A stretch of 64,000 bases of DNA. It comes from Salegentibacter echinorum (GTDB lineage: Bacteria; Bacteroidota; Bacteroidia; Flavobacteriales; Flavobacteriaceae). A program made the position numbers and the translations under genes. The notes under the pieces were generated by a model. That model was not told where the DNA came from, did no database searches, and saw only the letters and a program-made list of their open reading frames with translations. Location of the stretch: assembly GCF_900129445.1 (NCBI RefSeq), contig NZ_FQVT01000001.1:682001-746000 (forward strand), given 5' to 3'. Shown in pieces: positions 34,047 through 42,692 of the stretch (the first letter of the stretch is position 1; the number at the start of each line of letters is the position of its first letter).

Positions 34047-35348
34047 ATGGAGAATTTAGATTATGCCCGCTTGCAAATGGCGTTTACCTTAGGCTTTCAT
34101 ATTATTTTTGCCTGTATAGGAATGGTTATGCCTTTTTTTATGGTGGTGGCACACCGCAAATGGTTAAACACCCGTAATCCTATTTATAAAAAACTTTGTA
34201 AAGCCTGGCTAAAAGGTGTTGCTATCTTCTTTGTTACCGGAGCAGTTTCTGGTACAGCGCTTTCTTTTGAGTTGGGAATGTTATGGCCAGAATTTATGAA
34301 ACACGCCGGTCCTATCATTGGAATGCCATTTTCTCTGGAAGGAGCAGCATTCTTTATAGAAGCTATAGCCCTGGGCTTTTATCTTTACGGCTGGAATAAA
34401 TTTCCCGAAAACTTCCACTGGTTTACCGGTATTATTGTGGGCATATCTGGTGTAGCTTCCGGGATTTTGGTGGTTTCGGCAAATGGTTGGATGAATGCGC
34501 CTTCCGGGTTCGATTATGTAAACGGGGAGTTTACAAATATAGACCCTGTGCAAGCGCTGCTCAATCCTGCCTGGTTTACACAAGCTTTGCACATGACGCT
34601 GGCAGCCTTTATAGCGACTAGTTTTGCAGTCGCGGGAATTCACGCGTTTCAAATTTTGAAGAAAAGAAATGTAGAGTTGCATAAAAAAGCTTTTAAAATT
34701 GCAATCGTTTTTGGTGCGATAGCGGCTTTTTTGCAACCGCTTAGTGGTGATCGCTCTGCAAAAGATATAGCTGAACGTCAACCTGTAAAATTAGCCGCTA
34801 TGGAAGCTCATTATGAAACCGAAAATGGCGCTCCTTTGCTTATTGGCGGTATAGTAGATGAGGAAACCAGGGAAGTTTCATATAAAATAGAAATACCCAA
34901 AGCGCTTTCTTTCCTGGCTTTTGGCGATTTTGATGCTGAAGTAAAAGGATTAAACGATTTTCCAGATGATGAATTACCACCGGTGGCGATTGTTCATTAT
35001 GCATTTCAAATTATGGTAGGAATTGGAGGTTTACTTATGCTTGCAGGGCTTATCTATTTTATTAGCCTAAAAAAGAAAAAGTGGATGAACAACAAATATT
35101 ATTGGCTGTTTTTTATCCTATTAGCACCAATGGGCTTTATTGCCCTAGAAGCCGGTTGGGTGGTGACCGAGGTAGGTAGGCAACCCTGGATTATTCATCA
35201 AATAATGCGAACCAAAGATGCGGTAACGCCAATGCCAGGTATGAAATATAGCTTTTTCTTTTACTTATTTTTATACACCGTGCTCGCAATTACAGTAACC
35301 TGGCTCATGATTCGTCAAATTAAAGCGCTTAATAAAACTGAAGATTAA
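34047..35348 (+). CDS. cydA: Cytochrome bd-type ubiquinol/menaquinol oxidase subunit I
   Basis: 433 residues, about 9 membrane spans. A conserved heme ligand His18 is in ARLQMAFTLGFHIIF, then SGTALSFELGMLWPEFM, a conserved Met/His block TQALHMTLAAFIAT, and the Gln-rich loop region near PLSGDRSAKDIAERQPVKLAAMEAHYET. The C-terminal GWVVTEVGRQPWIIHQIMRT is standard. It lacks the long Q-loop insertion, so it is the short-loop (CIO-like) form. It transfers quinol electrons to O2 in the inner membrane. Subunit II follows after 2 bases. Confidence 0.96.
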   Translation: MENLDYARLQMAFTLGFHIIFACIGMVMPFFMVVAHRKWLNTRNPIYKKLCKAWLKGVAIFFVTGAVSGTALSFELGMLWPEFMKHAGPIIGMPFSLEGAAFFIEAIALGFYLYGWNKFPENFHWFTGIIVGISGVASGILVVSANGWMNAPSGFDYVNGEFTNIDPVQALLNPAWFTQALHMTLAAFIATSFAVAGIHAFQILKKRNVELHKKAFKIAIVFGAIAAFLQPLSGDRSAKDIAERQPVKLAAMEAHYETENGAPLLIGGIVDEETREVSYKIEIPKALSFLAFGDFDAEVKGLNDFPDDELPPVAIVHYAFQIMVGIGGLLMLAGLIYFISLKKKKWMNNKYYWLFFILLAPMGFIALEAGWVVTEVGRQPWIIHQIMRTKDAVTPMPGMKYSFFFYLFLYTVLAITVTWLMIRQIKALNKTED

Positions 35349-35350
35349 TT

Positions 35351-36385
35351 ATGCTATATGTAGTTCTATTTTTTTTGCTATTTTCTTTATTGCTTTATGT
35401 GCTATTGGGTGGAGCCGATTTTGGTGCAGGGATTTTAGAGTTTTTCTCTTCAAAAGAAAATAAAGAACACACCCGGGATACTATTTACAGGGTGATGGGT
35501 CCAATTTGGGAAGCCAACCATATTTGGCTCATAATTCTGTTGGTTATCTTATGGGTGGCATTTCCGGGGTATTTTAATGTGATGATTATTTACCTGCATA
35601 TTCCTTTAACCTTAGTGCTTTTGGGAATTACCTTGCGCGGAGTAGCCTTTATCTTTAGACACTACGATGCAGTAGTAGATAGATCACAGCACTGGTACAA
35701 TTGGTTATTTTGGATGGGAAGTCTTATGACTCCTATTTTCCTGGGGATGTCTTTTGCAGCTCTTGTTGGAGGAAGAATAATTATTACTGAAGATTATGAA
35801 AACTTTGGTTTTTACGATCTCTTTATGGAAGGCTGGCTCAATATTTTCAGTTTTCTCGTAGGCTTATTTTATGCGGCACTTTGTGCCTTCTTCTCGGCAA
35901 CACTTCTCATTGGTGAGGCCGATGGGAAAGCGCGGAAACATTATAGCCGAAGTTCAGCATTTTTCACTGTTGTTTTGGTAGTGCTTGGTTTTGTGCTTTT
36001 AACTTATGGATATTTTAATGAGGTACAATTTGTAAAAGACTTTTTACACAACCCTGTTTCCCTTATTTGTATCGCTATATCTGGAGTTTTATTAATTCCG
36101 CTTTGGAAATCTATTAGAAAGGAACATCGCATAACCAGTAGGTATATGGCCGGTTTACAATTGGTATTAGTCATGTTTGCAGCAATTTATGCACATTTTC
36201 CTTATATTATAATTACAAAAAATAAAGAATTAAGTCTGCTGGATAATCTTGCACCGGCATCTACAATAAGCAATTTGGGAATAATGCTATTAATTGGTGG
36301 ATTTTTAGTTTTGCCGGCTTTATTTTACCTTATGAAATCATTTAATATGATTAAAGTTCTAGAAAAAACTAATAATAAAAACTAA
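35351..36385 (+). CDS. cydB: Cytochrome bd-type oxidase subunit II
   Basis: 344 residues with 8-9 membrane spans. It contains the family phrases LLGGADFGAGILEFFSS, MGPIWEANHIWLIILLVILWVAFP and ITLRGVAFIFRHYD. It partners CydA in the terminal oxidase complex. It begins two bases after the cydA stop and is followed 6 bases later by a methyltransferase gene. There is no small CydX-like gene in the immediate downstream sequence. Confidence 0.96.
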   Translation: MLYVVLFFLLFSLLLYVLLGGADFGAGILEFFSSKENKEHTRDTIYRVMGPIWEANHIWLIILLVILWVAFPGYFNVMIIYLHIPLTLVLLGITLRGVAFIFRHYDAVVDRSQHWYNWLFWMGSLMTPIFLGMSFAALVGGRIIITEDYENFGFYDLFMEGWLNIFSFLVGLFYAALCAFFSATLLIGEADGKARKHYSRSSAFFTVVLVVLGFVLLTYGYFNEVQFVKDFLHNPVSLICIAISGVLLIPLWKSIRKEHRITSRYMAGLQLVLVMFAAIYAHFPYIIITKNKELSLLDNLAPASTISNLGIMLLIGGFLVLPALFYLMKSFNMIKVLEKTNNKN

Positions 36386-36391
36386 TCACGA

Positions 36392-37006
36392 ATGAAAGAC
36401 GCTAAAGCCCACTGGGAAAATATTTATCAAACTAAAAAGTTTTCTGAAGTTAGTTGGTATCAGGATAAACCAGAGGCTTCCTTAAAATTTATTCAAGACC
36501 TTAATTTACCAAAATCGGCTAAAATTATAGATGTTGGGGGAGGAGATTCCCATTTGGTAGATTATTTATTAAAAGCCGGTTATGAAAATATTAGCGTACT
36601 CGATATTTCTGCTAAAGCTTTGCAAAAAGCAAAGAAGCGACTTGGTTTAAAAGGAAAGGAAGTAAATTGGATCGCAGCAGACATTACCAGGTTTGAAGCT
36701 GAAGAAAAATATGATCTATGGCACGATCGTGCTGCATTTCACTTTTTAACTGAACCCCCAAAAATTGAAAATTATAAAGAAATTCTCAAGGAAAGTCTTC
36801 AGGATAAAGGCAAAGCCATTATAGCTACTTTTTCGAATGAAGGACCTACAAAGTGCAGCGGACAAGTAATTAAGCAATATTCAGCAGAAGAATTATCAAA
36901 TTTCTTTGCTGAAGATTTCGATAAAATATCCTGTGAGAATTTAGATCATCAAACCCCATCGGGAAGTACTCAAAATTTCACATTCTGTAGTTTTCAGAAG
37001 AAATAA
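36392..37006 (+). CDS. Class I SAM-dependent methyltransferase in the cyd operon
   Basis: 204 residues. Opening: HWENIYQTKKFSEVSWYQDKPEASL, then the SAM-binding motif AKIIDVGGGDSHLVDYLLKAGY and ISVLDISAKALQKAK, then YDLWHDRAAFHFLTEP (post-motif) and a C-terminal FTFCSF. The combination matches the small thiopurine/UbiE-like Bacteroidota methyltransferases often beside respiratory genes. The substrate is unknown. It follows cydB by only six bases and is presumably cotranscribed. Confidence 0.88.
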   Translation: MKDAKAHWENIYQTKKFSEVSWYQDKPEASLKFIQDLNLPKSAKIIDVGGGDSHLVDYLLKAGYENISVLDISAKALQKAKKRLGLKGKEVNWIAADITRFEAEEKYDLWHDRAAFHFLTEPPKIENYKEILKESLQDKGKAIIATFSNEGPTKCSGQVIKQYSAEELSNFFAEDFDKISCENLDHQTPSGSTQNFTFCSFQKK

Positions 37007-37078
37007 TAGTGCCTGCAATTTATAGTTGACTACATTTTATTTTAAAGGTGAGCAACTTATTATGCCGCAAGAACTCTA

Positions 37079-37195
37079 CATTTTCTAATGAGTTTAATCC
37101 CTGGACGATGGCCAGGAGTTTATTTCTTCGGAGCTTGCTTCGAACTAAAATTTTTTGTCGGAATCATTCCTCGTACCCTCAGGTCGAGATTCTTG
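37079..37195. repeat. Dispersed repeat, family A (divergent copy)
   Basis: GTTTAATCCCTGG, then CTTCGGAGC, CGAACTAAAATTTTTT, GTCGGAATCATTCCTCG and CCTCAGGTCGA correspond in order to the blocks of the copy at 33741-33837, with an extra GC-rich insertion in the middle. It lies between the cyd operon and the Fic gene and may be where cyd transcription ends. Confidence 0.45.
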
Positions 37196-37240
37196 ACAGA
37201 TATGTGAAATAGTTCAAGCCTAACAAATCTTCGAAATTAT

Positions 37241-37291
37241 CTAATATCGGATAGATTAGTTATTAACTTAACCGATAATAGTGTATCTTTG
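37241..37291 (+). promoter_or_regulatory. Promoter with inverted repeats ahead of the Fic gene
   Basis: TATCTTTG (37284-37291) is an exact TAnnTTTG -7 element. It lies only 5 bases before the ATG at 37297, so the mRNA would be leaderless or nearly so. Upstream are nested inverted repeats: TATCGG/CCGATA (37245-37250 and 37272-37277) with AGTTA-T-TAACT (37258-37268) in the centre. These lie where a repressor would block RNA polymerase. Confidence 0.5.
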
Positions 37292-37296
37292 TGATT

Positions 37297-38250
37297 ATGT
37301 GGGATGTAGGGGTGACATATAGAAAAAAACTGCAAACAAGTTTTGATAGATTGTTTGAGAAAAAGGCCTTGCTGCAAAAAGCCAGACCTTTGCCTGCGGT
37401 GGCTTTGCGTAAAATGAGGGAAGTTCTCGCTATAGAATGGACCTACAATTCCAATAGCATTGAGGGAAATACTTTAAGTTTACGGGAAACCCAAATGGTT
37501 TTACAGGAAGGTATTACCATAAAAGGTAAATCACTACGAGAACATTTTGAGGCCAAAAATCATGAAAAGGCATTAGAGCATCTTTATCACTTACTCAAAC
37601 CTGGTTATGAGCTAAACGCAAGAGACATTTTAAAACTGCATGAGCTTGTTTTGCGTAGTATAGAAGACGATTATGCCGGGAGGTTAAGAAATGCCGGAGT
37701 TCGCATTGCCGGTGCCAATTTCGTGCCACCAAATGCACAAAATGTATCGGGTCTTTTTGATGATCTAATTAATTTTGTGCATACCAATAAGCAAAATTTA
37801 AATGTGATAGAGCTTGCAACGGTATTTCATCATAAATTTGTATGGATTCATCCCTTTTTCGATGGTAATGGCCGTACGGTTAGACTAGCCATGAATTTAA
37901 TTTTAATGCAAGCAGGTTTTCCACCGGCTATTATATTGAGAAACGACCGTAAGAAATATTATGAAGCTTTAAACTTAGCAAACAAAGGAAACTATTTCAA
38001 ATTATGCTTGTTAATGTGCCAGGCTTTAGAGCGCAGTCTAAATATTTATATTCAAGCTTTACCAGATAACGATGCCAATTATAGAGAAATTTCTAATTTG
38101 GTAGAGGAGGAGCAATTGGTTTATGGCCAGGAATATATTAGTTTATTGGCAAGACAGGGAAAAATAGACGCTTACAAAGAAGGTAGAAATTGGCTCACCA
38201 CAAAAGCAGCTATAGAGGATTATATGCAAAATAGGAAACGAAAAAGATAA
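37297..38250 (+). CDS. Class II (N-terminally autoinhibited) Fic protein with C-terminal DNA-binding-like domain
   Basis: 317 residues from the ATG at 37297; the GTG at 37291 lies inside the -7 element. The N-terminal inhibitory helix SNSIEGN (E56) matches the (S/T)xxxE(G/N) motif. The catalytic Fic motif HPFFDGNGRTVRL is present, following WIH. It would transfer AMP (or another group) to protein hydroxyls when the inhibitory Glu is displaced. The last ~60 residues (EEEQLVYGQEYISLLARQG... LTTKAAIEDYMQNRKRKR) resemble a helix-turn-helix/excisionase-like segment. Targets unknown. Confidence 0.92.
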   Translation: MWDVGVTYRKKLQTSFDRLFEKKALLQKARPLPAVALRKMREVLAIEWTYNSNSIEGNTLSLRETQMVLQEGITIKGKSLREHFEAKNHEKALEHLYHLLKPGYELNARDILKLHELVLRSIEDDYAGRLRNAGVRIAGANFVPPNAQNVSGLFDDLINFVHTNKQNLNVIELATVFHHKFVWIHPFFDGNGRTVRLAMNLILMQAGFPPAIILRNDRKKYYEALNLANKGNYFKLCLLMCQALERSLNIYIQALPDNDANYREISNLVEEEQLVYGQEYISLLARQGKIDAYKEGRNWLTTKAAIEDYMQNRKRKR

Positions 38251-38307
38251 GTATATGTAAGTAAGCTACGAATGCAATCGTATTACATTCGTAGCTTTAA
38301 TTTTGAA

Positions 38308-39294
38308 TTAGCCTGGGATTGGGGCATTAGCTTCAATAAGATCTTTATCTTTTAGATCTGTCCAAAATTTTGCAGGGATTTTAACTTCAAGTGCATTTTT
38401 ATTCTCTTCTACCTGTCTTGGCTCACTTGCACCCGCTAAAACATTGCCCACACACGTTGGGGCCAGGGAAAATTGAAGTGAAGCTGCAGTAAGGTTAACC
38501 TTATGTTTCGCTGCTATTTCCTTTATCTTTTTTAATCGGGTTTTTATTTCATCAGGAACATCATCTGCATAATTATATCTTTCACTTCCTGTTAATAATC
38601 CCGAATTAAATGGTGCTGCTATTATTAATTCGGCATTATTCTCTTCTATTGCAGGAAAAAGGTTATTTAGTGCATCCTTATGATCTAATAGCGAATATTG
38701 AATTGCAGCCAAAAACACATCGGGTTTAGAAACTTCCAGGCTTTTTAAAATTGGCGGACGTGTATTTACTCCCAGTCCCCATGCTTCAATGAGTCCTTCT
38801 TCTTTCATTTTCTCGAGTTCTGGCATTGCACCGTTTTGTGCTACCTTAAAATGATCTTCCCAGGTGGTTCCGTTTTTATAATCATTATCGTGATCTGGCG
38901 ATAAATCATGTATAAATACAAAATCTAAACTCTCAACGCCCAATCGCTGCAAACTATCTTCAACAGAACGCCTCGTTGCTTCGGCTGAATAATCATAACG
39001 GTAATCAAAAGGCGAAGGATTATGCCACATTGTTTTTGGAAGATTTTTAGTCGCAGTTAGAATGCGCCCTATCTTTGTAGAAAGCTGGTATTCTTCCCGG
39101 TTTTTATTATGCAAAAAGTGACCAAAACGTCTTTCACTTAAACCAAGTCCATACCAGGGGGAAGTATCATAATATCTTACTCCCGCATTCCAGGCAGCTT
39201 CTAAGGTTTTTTGTGCTTGCTCATCGCTTATTTCTTTAAATCCATTTCCAATGGCCACACCACCAAGACCGTAATTGTGTTTTAAATGTTTCAT
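38308..39294 (-). CDS. Aldo/keto reductase (L-fucose / D-threo-aldose dehydrogenase-like)
   Basis: 328 residues, TIM-barrel AKR fold. Catalytic residues are recognisable: Asp and Tyr in YYDTSPWYGLGLSERRFG, Lys in YQLSTKIGRIL, and His in LDFVFIHDLSPD. The nucleotide region near AAPFNSGLLTGSERYNY is in order. NADPH- or NAD-linked oxidation/reduction of a sugar or aldehyde is expected from the family; the specific substrate is not readable. Monocistronic, convergent with the Fic gene and divergent from the sulfur operon. Confidence 0.92.
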   Translation of the reverse strand: MKHLKHNYGLGGVAIGNGFKEISDEQAQKTLEAAWNAGVRYYDTSPWYGLGLSERRFGHFLHNKNREEYQLSTKIGRILTATKNLPKTMWHNPSPFDYRYDYSAEATRRSVEDSLQRLGVESLDFVFIHDLSPDHDNDYKNGTTWEDHFKVAQNGAMPELEKMKEEGLIEAWGLGVNTRPPILKSLEVSKPDVFLAAIQYSLLDHKDALNNLFPAIEENNAELIIAAPFNSGLLTGSERYNYADDVPDEIKTRLKKIKEIAAKHKVNLTAASLQFSLAPTCVGNVLAGASEPRQVEENKNALEVKIPAKFWTDLKDKDLIEANAPIPG

Positions 39295-39396
39295 AGTAAT
39301 TCTAGAATGTTTTTCGTATTAGAATATTATAAATTTAAAATAGTTTTTTCGAATTATCGTGGTCTTTAACGTATCATAAGCTAAGGATGTTAAGAA

Positions 39397-39442
39397 CTGT
39401 AACAAAAGTTACTGTCTTAAATGTAAGATTATTATATTTTTG
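39397..39442 (+). promoter_or_regulatory. Palindromic operator and -7 element of the CstB-like operon
   Basis: CTGTAACAAAAGTTACTGT (39397-39415) is a CRP/Fnr-like palindrome (GTAAC-N4-GTTAC). The -7 TATTTTTG is at 39435-39442. The palindrome centre is 36 bases upstream of the last base of the -7 element, about position -42 relative to the expected start, the classic activator position. An almost identical site with the same spacing precedes the YeeE/YedE genes at 47293. Confidence 0.7.
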
Positions 39443-39456
39443 TAGCACAAATTAGA

Positions 39457-40383
39457 ATGCTCTTGAAAAAGTACCTAAACATAGTCGCAGATTCTTTTAC
39501 AGGATACTTTAATTACCTGGTTGAGGAAATAAACAATCCTTCCTGGACCAATTATTTTTATTGGCTTTTAGGATTATCTCTTCTTGTATGGATTTTAGAA
39601 ATTTTAACTCCGTGGCGAAAGGAGCAGAAGATTTTTAGAAAGGATTTCTGGTTAGATTCTTTCTATATTTTATTTAACTTTTTTCTGTTTTCCCTTATTG
39701 GTTATAATGCACTTTCCAATGTTGGTGTTGCTCTGTTTAATGACTTTTTAGGACTCTTCGGAATTAAAAATATTATCGCTATTGAAGTACAAGAGCTATC
39801 TATGGTAAGCCAGTTGCTTATTATGTTTATCATCGCCGACTTTATTCAGTGGAACGTACACAGGCAATTACATAAACAGCCCTGGCTGTGGGAGTTTCAT
39901 AAGGTGCATCACAGCATTAAAGAAATGGGGTTTGCAGCTCAGTTTAGGTTTCACTTTATGGAAACCATTGTATATAAATCGGTGCAATACATTCCGCTGG
40001 CGATGATTGGCTTTGGCATCGAACAATTTTTTGTAGTACACATGTTTGCTGTATTTATTGGTCATTTAAATCATGCTAATCTGGGTTGGAATTATGGCAT
40101 TTTCGGTTATATTTTTAACAACCCCAAAATGCATATTTGGCACCATTCTAAAGAGCTTCCTAGCGACAGGCCACACGGAATGAACTTTGGACTTAGTTTA
40201 AGTATATGGGATTATATATTTGGAACTGCTTATATCCCAGAAGAAGGAAAGGACATAGAATTAGGTTTTGAAGGTGACGAAGAATTTCCGGAGGGATTTA
40301 AAAATCAAACTTTTTTTCCCTTCAGAAAAGAAAATAAAATTATTCAACGCAAAAATTTAAAAAATGAAAATAAAGCAATTTAA
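39457..40383 (+). CDS. Sterol desaturase / fatty acid hydroxylase superfamily membrane protein
   Basis: 308 residues, 4-5 membrane spans. The three histidine clusters of the di-iron superfamily are present: HRQLH (after FIQWNV), HKVHHS, and later MHIWHHS, with HLNHANLGWN in between. It would use two irons and O2 to oxidise a lipid or similar substrate in the membrane. The gene overlaps the CstB-like gene by 20 bases and shares its operator, suggesting a sulfur-related or lipid-repair role, which is inference. Confidence 0.9.
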   Translation: MLLKKYLNIVADSFTGYFNYLVEEINNPSWTNYFYWLLGLSLLVWILEILTPWRKEQKIFRKDFWLDSFYILFNFFLFSLIGYNALSNVGVALFNDFLGLFGIKNIIAIEVQELSMVSQLLIMFIIADFIQWNVHRQLHKQPWLWEFHKVHHSIKEMGFAAQFRFHFMETIVYKSVQYIPLAMIGFGIEQFFVVHMFAVFIGHLNHANLGWNYGIFGYIFNNPKMHIWHHSKELPSDRPHGMNFGLSLSIWDYIFGTAYIPEEGKDIELGFEGDEEFPEGFKNQTFFPFRKENKIIQRKNLKNENKAI

Positions 40384-41704
40384 AGATGATCCGTTAGCAC
40401 ATTATTCTTATGCTCTGGTGAGTGAAGGAGAAATGGCATTGGTAGATCCCGCGCGTAATCCTATGCAATATTATAAATATGCCGAGGAAAACAACGCGAA
40501 AATTGTAGCCGTTTTTGAAACGCATCCACACGCCGATTTTGTAAGCGGACATTTACAAATTCACGAAGAAACAGGTGCCAAAATTTATATTAGCGAAAAA
40601 GTGGGGGTGAATTATCCACATACTAAATTTGATGAAGGCCAAAGCTTAAAAGTAGGGAAGGTAACTATAACCCCGCTACATACGCCCGGGCACTCACCAG
40701 ATAGTTTAACTTTTATTGCAAAAGAAAAGGAAGAGACCGTGATGTTTAGCGGGGATACTCTTTTTATTGGAAACGTGGGAAGGCCAGATCTGCGTGAAAA
40801 AGCTGGAAATATGAAAGCTAAACGGTTGGAGCTGGCAAAACAAATGTATCATACGATGCAGACAAAATTTAATGACCTGCCAGATAATACGGTAGTTTAT
40901 CCCGCTCACGGTGCCGGTTCATTATGTGGAAAAAATATGAGTGACGCTTCTTCCAGTACATTGGGCAATGAACGCCAGGGGAATTGGGCTTTTAAGGATC
41001 AAACCGAAGAGGAGTTTGTAGAAGAGATTTTAAAAGATCAACCTTTTATCCCGGCGTATTTTGGATTTAATGTAGATTTAAACCGCGATGGAGCCTTAAA
41101 TGTGCAAAAGGCTAAATATGAAGTACCCATTCAACTTTGCGTTACCGAAGTTGAAGAAGGCGTGAAAGTTGTGGATTCCCGGTCTAGTGAAACCTATAAA
41201 AATGGACATTTAGCTAATAGTATTAATGTTATGGCAAGGTCTAACAGTGATAAATTTGAAACCTGGTTGGGTGCCATCATTGAGCCTAAAGAGGAGTTTT
41301 ACCTTGTTGTTGAAAGTATAGAAGATTTAGATGAATTACTGGAGAGAATTGCAAAAATAGGCTACGAAAAACAGCTAAAAGGAGTAGTTACTTTATCTGA
41401 AAAAGTTTCAAATTCTTCGGAAGCCTTTAAGTTAGAAGAGTTTAAAACTAAACCAGATGATTATACTATTTTGGATATAAGAAATGCAAGCGAAGTTTCT
41501 GAAGGAAAGATTTTTTCTAAGACTAAAACAATTCCTTTAAATGAACTTAGGAATAGAGCTGATGAACTGCCTACAGATAAACCTATTGTGGTTCACTGTG
41601 CCGGTGGGTACCGTTCTGCAGCCGGAAGTAGCATTTTAGAAAATAAGTTAAAAGATGTTGTTGTTTATGATATGAGTGATGCTATTAAAGAATTTTCTTC
41701 ATAA
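40364..41704 (+). CDS. CstB-like persulfide dioxygenase fused to two rhodanese domains
   Basis: 446 residues. An N-terminal metallo-beta-lactamase domain has the metal motif THPHADFVSGH, TPGHSPDSLTF and the ETHE1-type signature FSGDTLFIGNVGRPDL. A first rhodanese-like domain (about 250-340) has no Cys at the active loop (YLVVESIED), so it is pseudo-rhodanese. The second (about 345-446) has the loop VVHCAGGYRSAAGSS with a catalytic Cys. This MBL/pseudo-rhodanese/rhodanese order is that of CstB, which oxidises low-molecular-weight persulfides to thiosulfate. Cytoplasmic. Confidence 0.92.
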   Translation: MKIKQFKDDPLAHYSYALVSEGEMALVDPARNPMQYYKYAEENNAKIVAVFETHPHADFVSGHLQIHEETGAKIYISEKVGVNYPHTKFDEGQSLKVGKVTITPLHTPGHSPDSLTFIAKEKEETVMFSGDTLFIGNVGRPDLREKAGNMKAKRLELAKQMYHTMQTKFNDLPDNTVVYPAHGAGSLCGKNMSDASSSTLGNERQGNWAFKDQTEEEFVEEILKDQPFIPAYFGFNVDLNRDGALNVQKAKYEVPIQLCVTEVEEGVKVVDSRSSETYKNGHLANSINVMARSNSDKFETWLGAIIEPKEEFYLVVESIEDLDELLERIAKIGYEKQLKGVVTLSEKVSNSSEAFKLEEFKTKPDDYTILDIRNASEVSEGKIFSKTKTIPLNELRNRADELPTDKPIVVHCAGGYRSAAGSSILENKLKDVVVYDMSDAIKEFSS

Positions 41705-41732
41705 AAGTATTGCCAAAAAATATCGATTTTTT

Positions 41733-41757
41733 AAAAACCCCGTTTCGGGGTTTTTTT
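41733..41757 (+). terminator. Intrinsic terminator after the CstB-like gene
   Basis: AAAACCCCG-TTT-CGGGGTTTT with a following T-run ends 53 bases past the stop at 41704. A clean rho-independent terminator that closes the sterol-desaturase/CstB operon. Confidence 0.88.
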
Positions 41758-42067
41758 ATGACCTCAATTTAATTTTTTGAATATAGCTAAAATTAGACTT
41801 TTTTAAGGTCGATAAATCCCTGCTAAGGTATATTGAATATCATATAAATTCACAGCATTCAATCAACCAGGTGGCCAAGGGGAAAACTTCATCACAATAA
41901 GACTTTTAAGAGAAATCTATTACTCGATAGTGGATAACATGTATATTCAACTAAAGTAAATTAAGCATCAAGAAAACACAGGATTCTTAATACTTCATAA
42001 TTATTTGCTTTAAACTTTTTCTATATTTACAGAATATGCTTCAAATTTGATTTGAAAATAAAGAATT
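41758..42067. other. 310-base intergenic region, nothing recognised
   Basis: AT-rich, with no open frame, repeat copy or clear hairpin. It must contain the acyl-CoA carboxylase promoter; TATATTTAC near 42024 resembles a -7 element but is not a strict match. Confidence 0.4.
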
Positions 42068-42553
42068 ATGGAAAAATTGTACAGGGTTAAAGTGAATAAT
42101 GAATTTGAATTCGAATTCACTCATGACCAGATTAATGATTTAGATACTCAAAAAATTTCAGAAGAAAAATATCATTTACTTCACGAAGACCGAAGTTTTA
42201 AAGCTGAAATGACTAACGCAAGCTTTCTTACACGTCAATATAACGTAAAGATAAATGCTAATAGCTATAAGGTCGCAATTTCCAATGAATTAGATTTACT
42301 CATTGAAGAGATGGGACTTTCTCTTGGGAATGCACAACTACTAAACGATATAAAAGCCCCAATGCCGGGACTTATATTGGAGGTAAATGTAGCAGAAGGT
42401 TCAGAGGTTAAAGAAGGCGATTACCTGGTAGTGCTGGAAGCCATGAAAATGGAAAACACCTTAGCGGCTCCCCGGGATGGCGTTGTAAAAGCCATTTCAG
42501 TAGGAAAAGGAGATACGGTAGAGAAGAATCAACTGTTAATAGAAATGGAATAA
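42068..42553 (+). CDS. Biotin carboxyl carrier protein of an acyl-CoA carboxylase
   Basis: 161 residues. The C-terminal biotinyl/lipoyl domain carries the biotinylation motif EAMKME, with the target Lys127. The region around PMPGLILEVNVAEGSEVKEGD is standard. The N-terminal half (~90 residues) is a beta-rich region typical of the carrier subunit of Bacteroidota propionyl/acyl-CoA carboxylases. The first gene of a three-gene set with the biotin carboxylase and carboxyltransferase. Confidence 0.93.
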   Translation: MEKLYRVKVNNEFEFEFTHDQINDLDTQKISEEKYHLLHEDRSFKAEMTNASFLTRQYNVKINANSYKVAISNELDLLIEEMGLSLGNAQLLNDIKAPMPGLILEVNVAEGSEVKEGDYLVVLEAMKMENTLAAPRDGVVKAISVGKGDTVEKNQLLIEME

Positions 42554-42692
42554 GTCAGTTGGCAGTAAGCGGTTGTCAGCAAACTAGCTCTGGCAACAAC
42601 ATTGGGTATTATTTATGAATATTGTTCAATTTCGAGTCTCATCTGGGAGTATTTAATCTCGATTATCAAGCAAATTAAAATTTAAAAAATTG

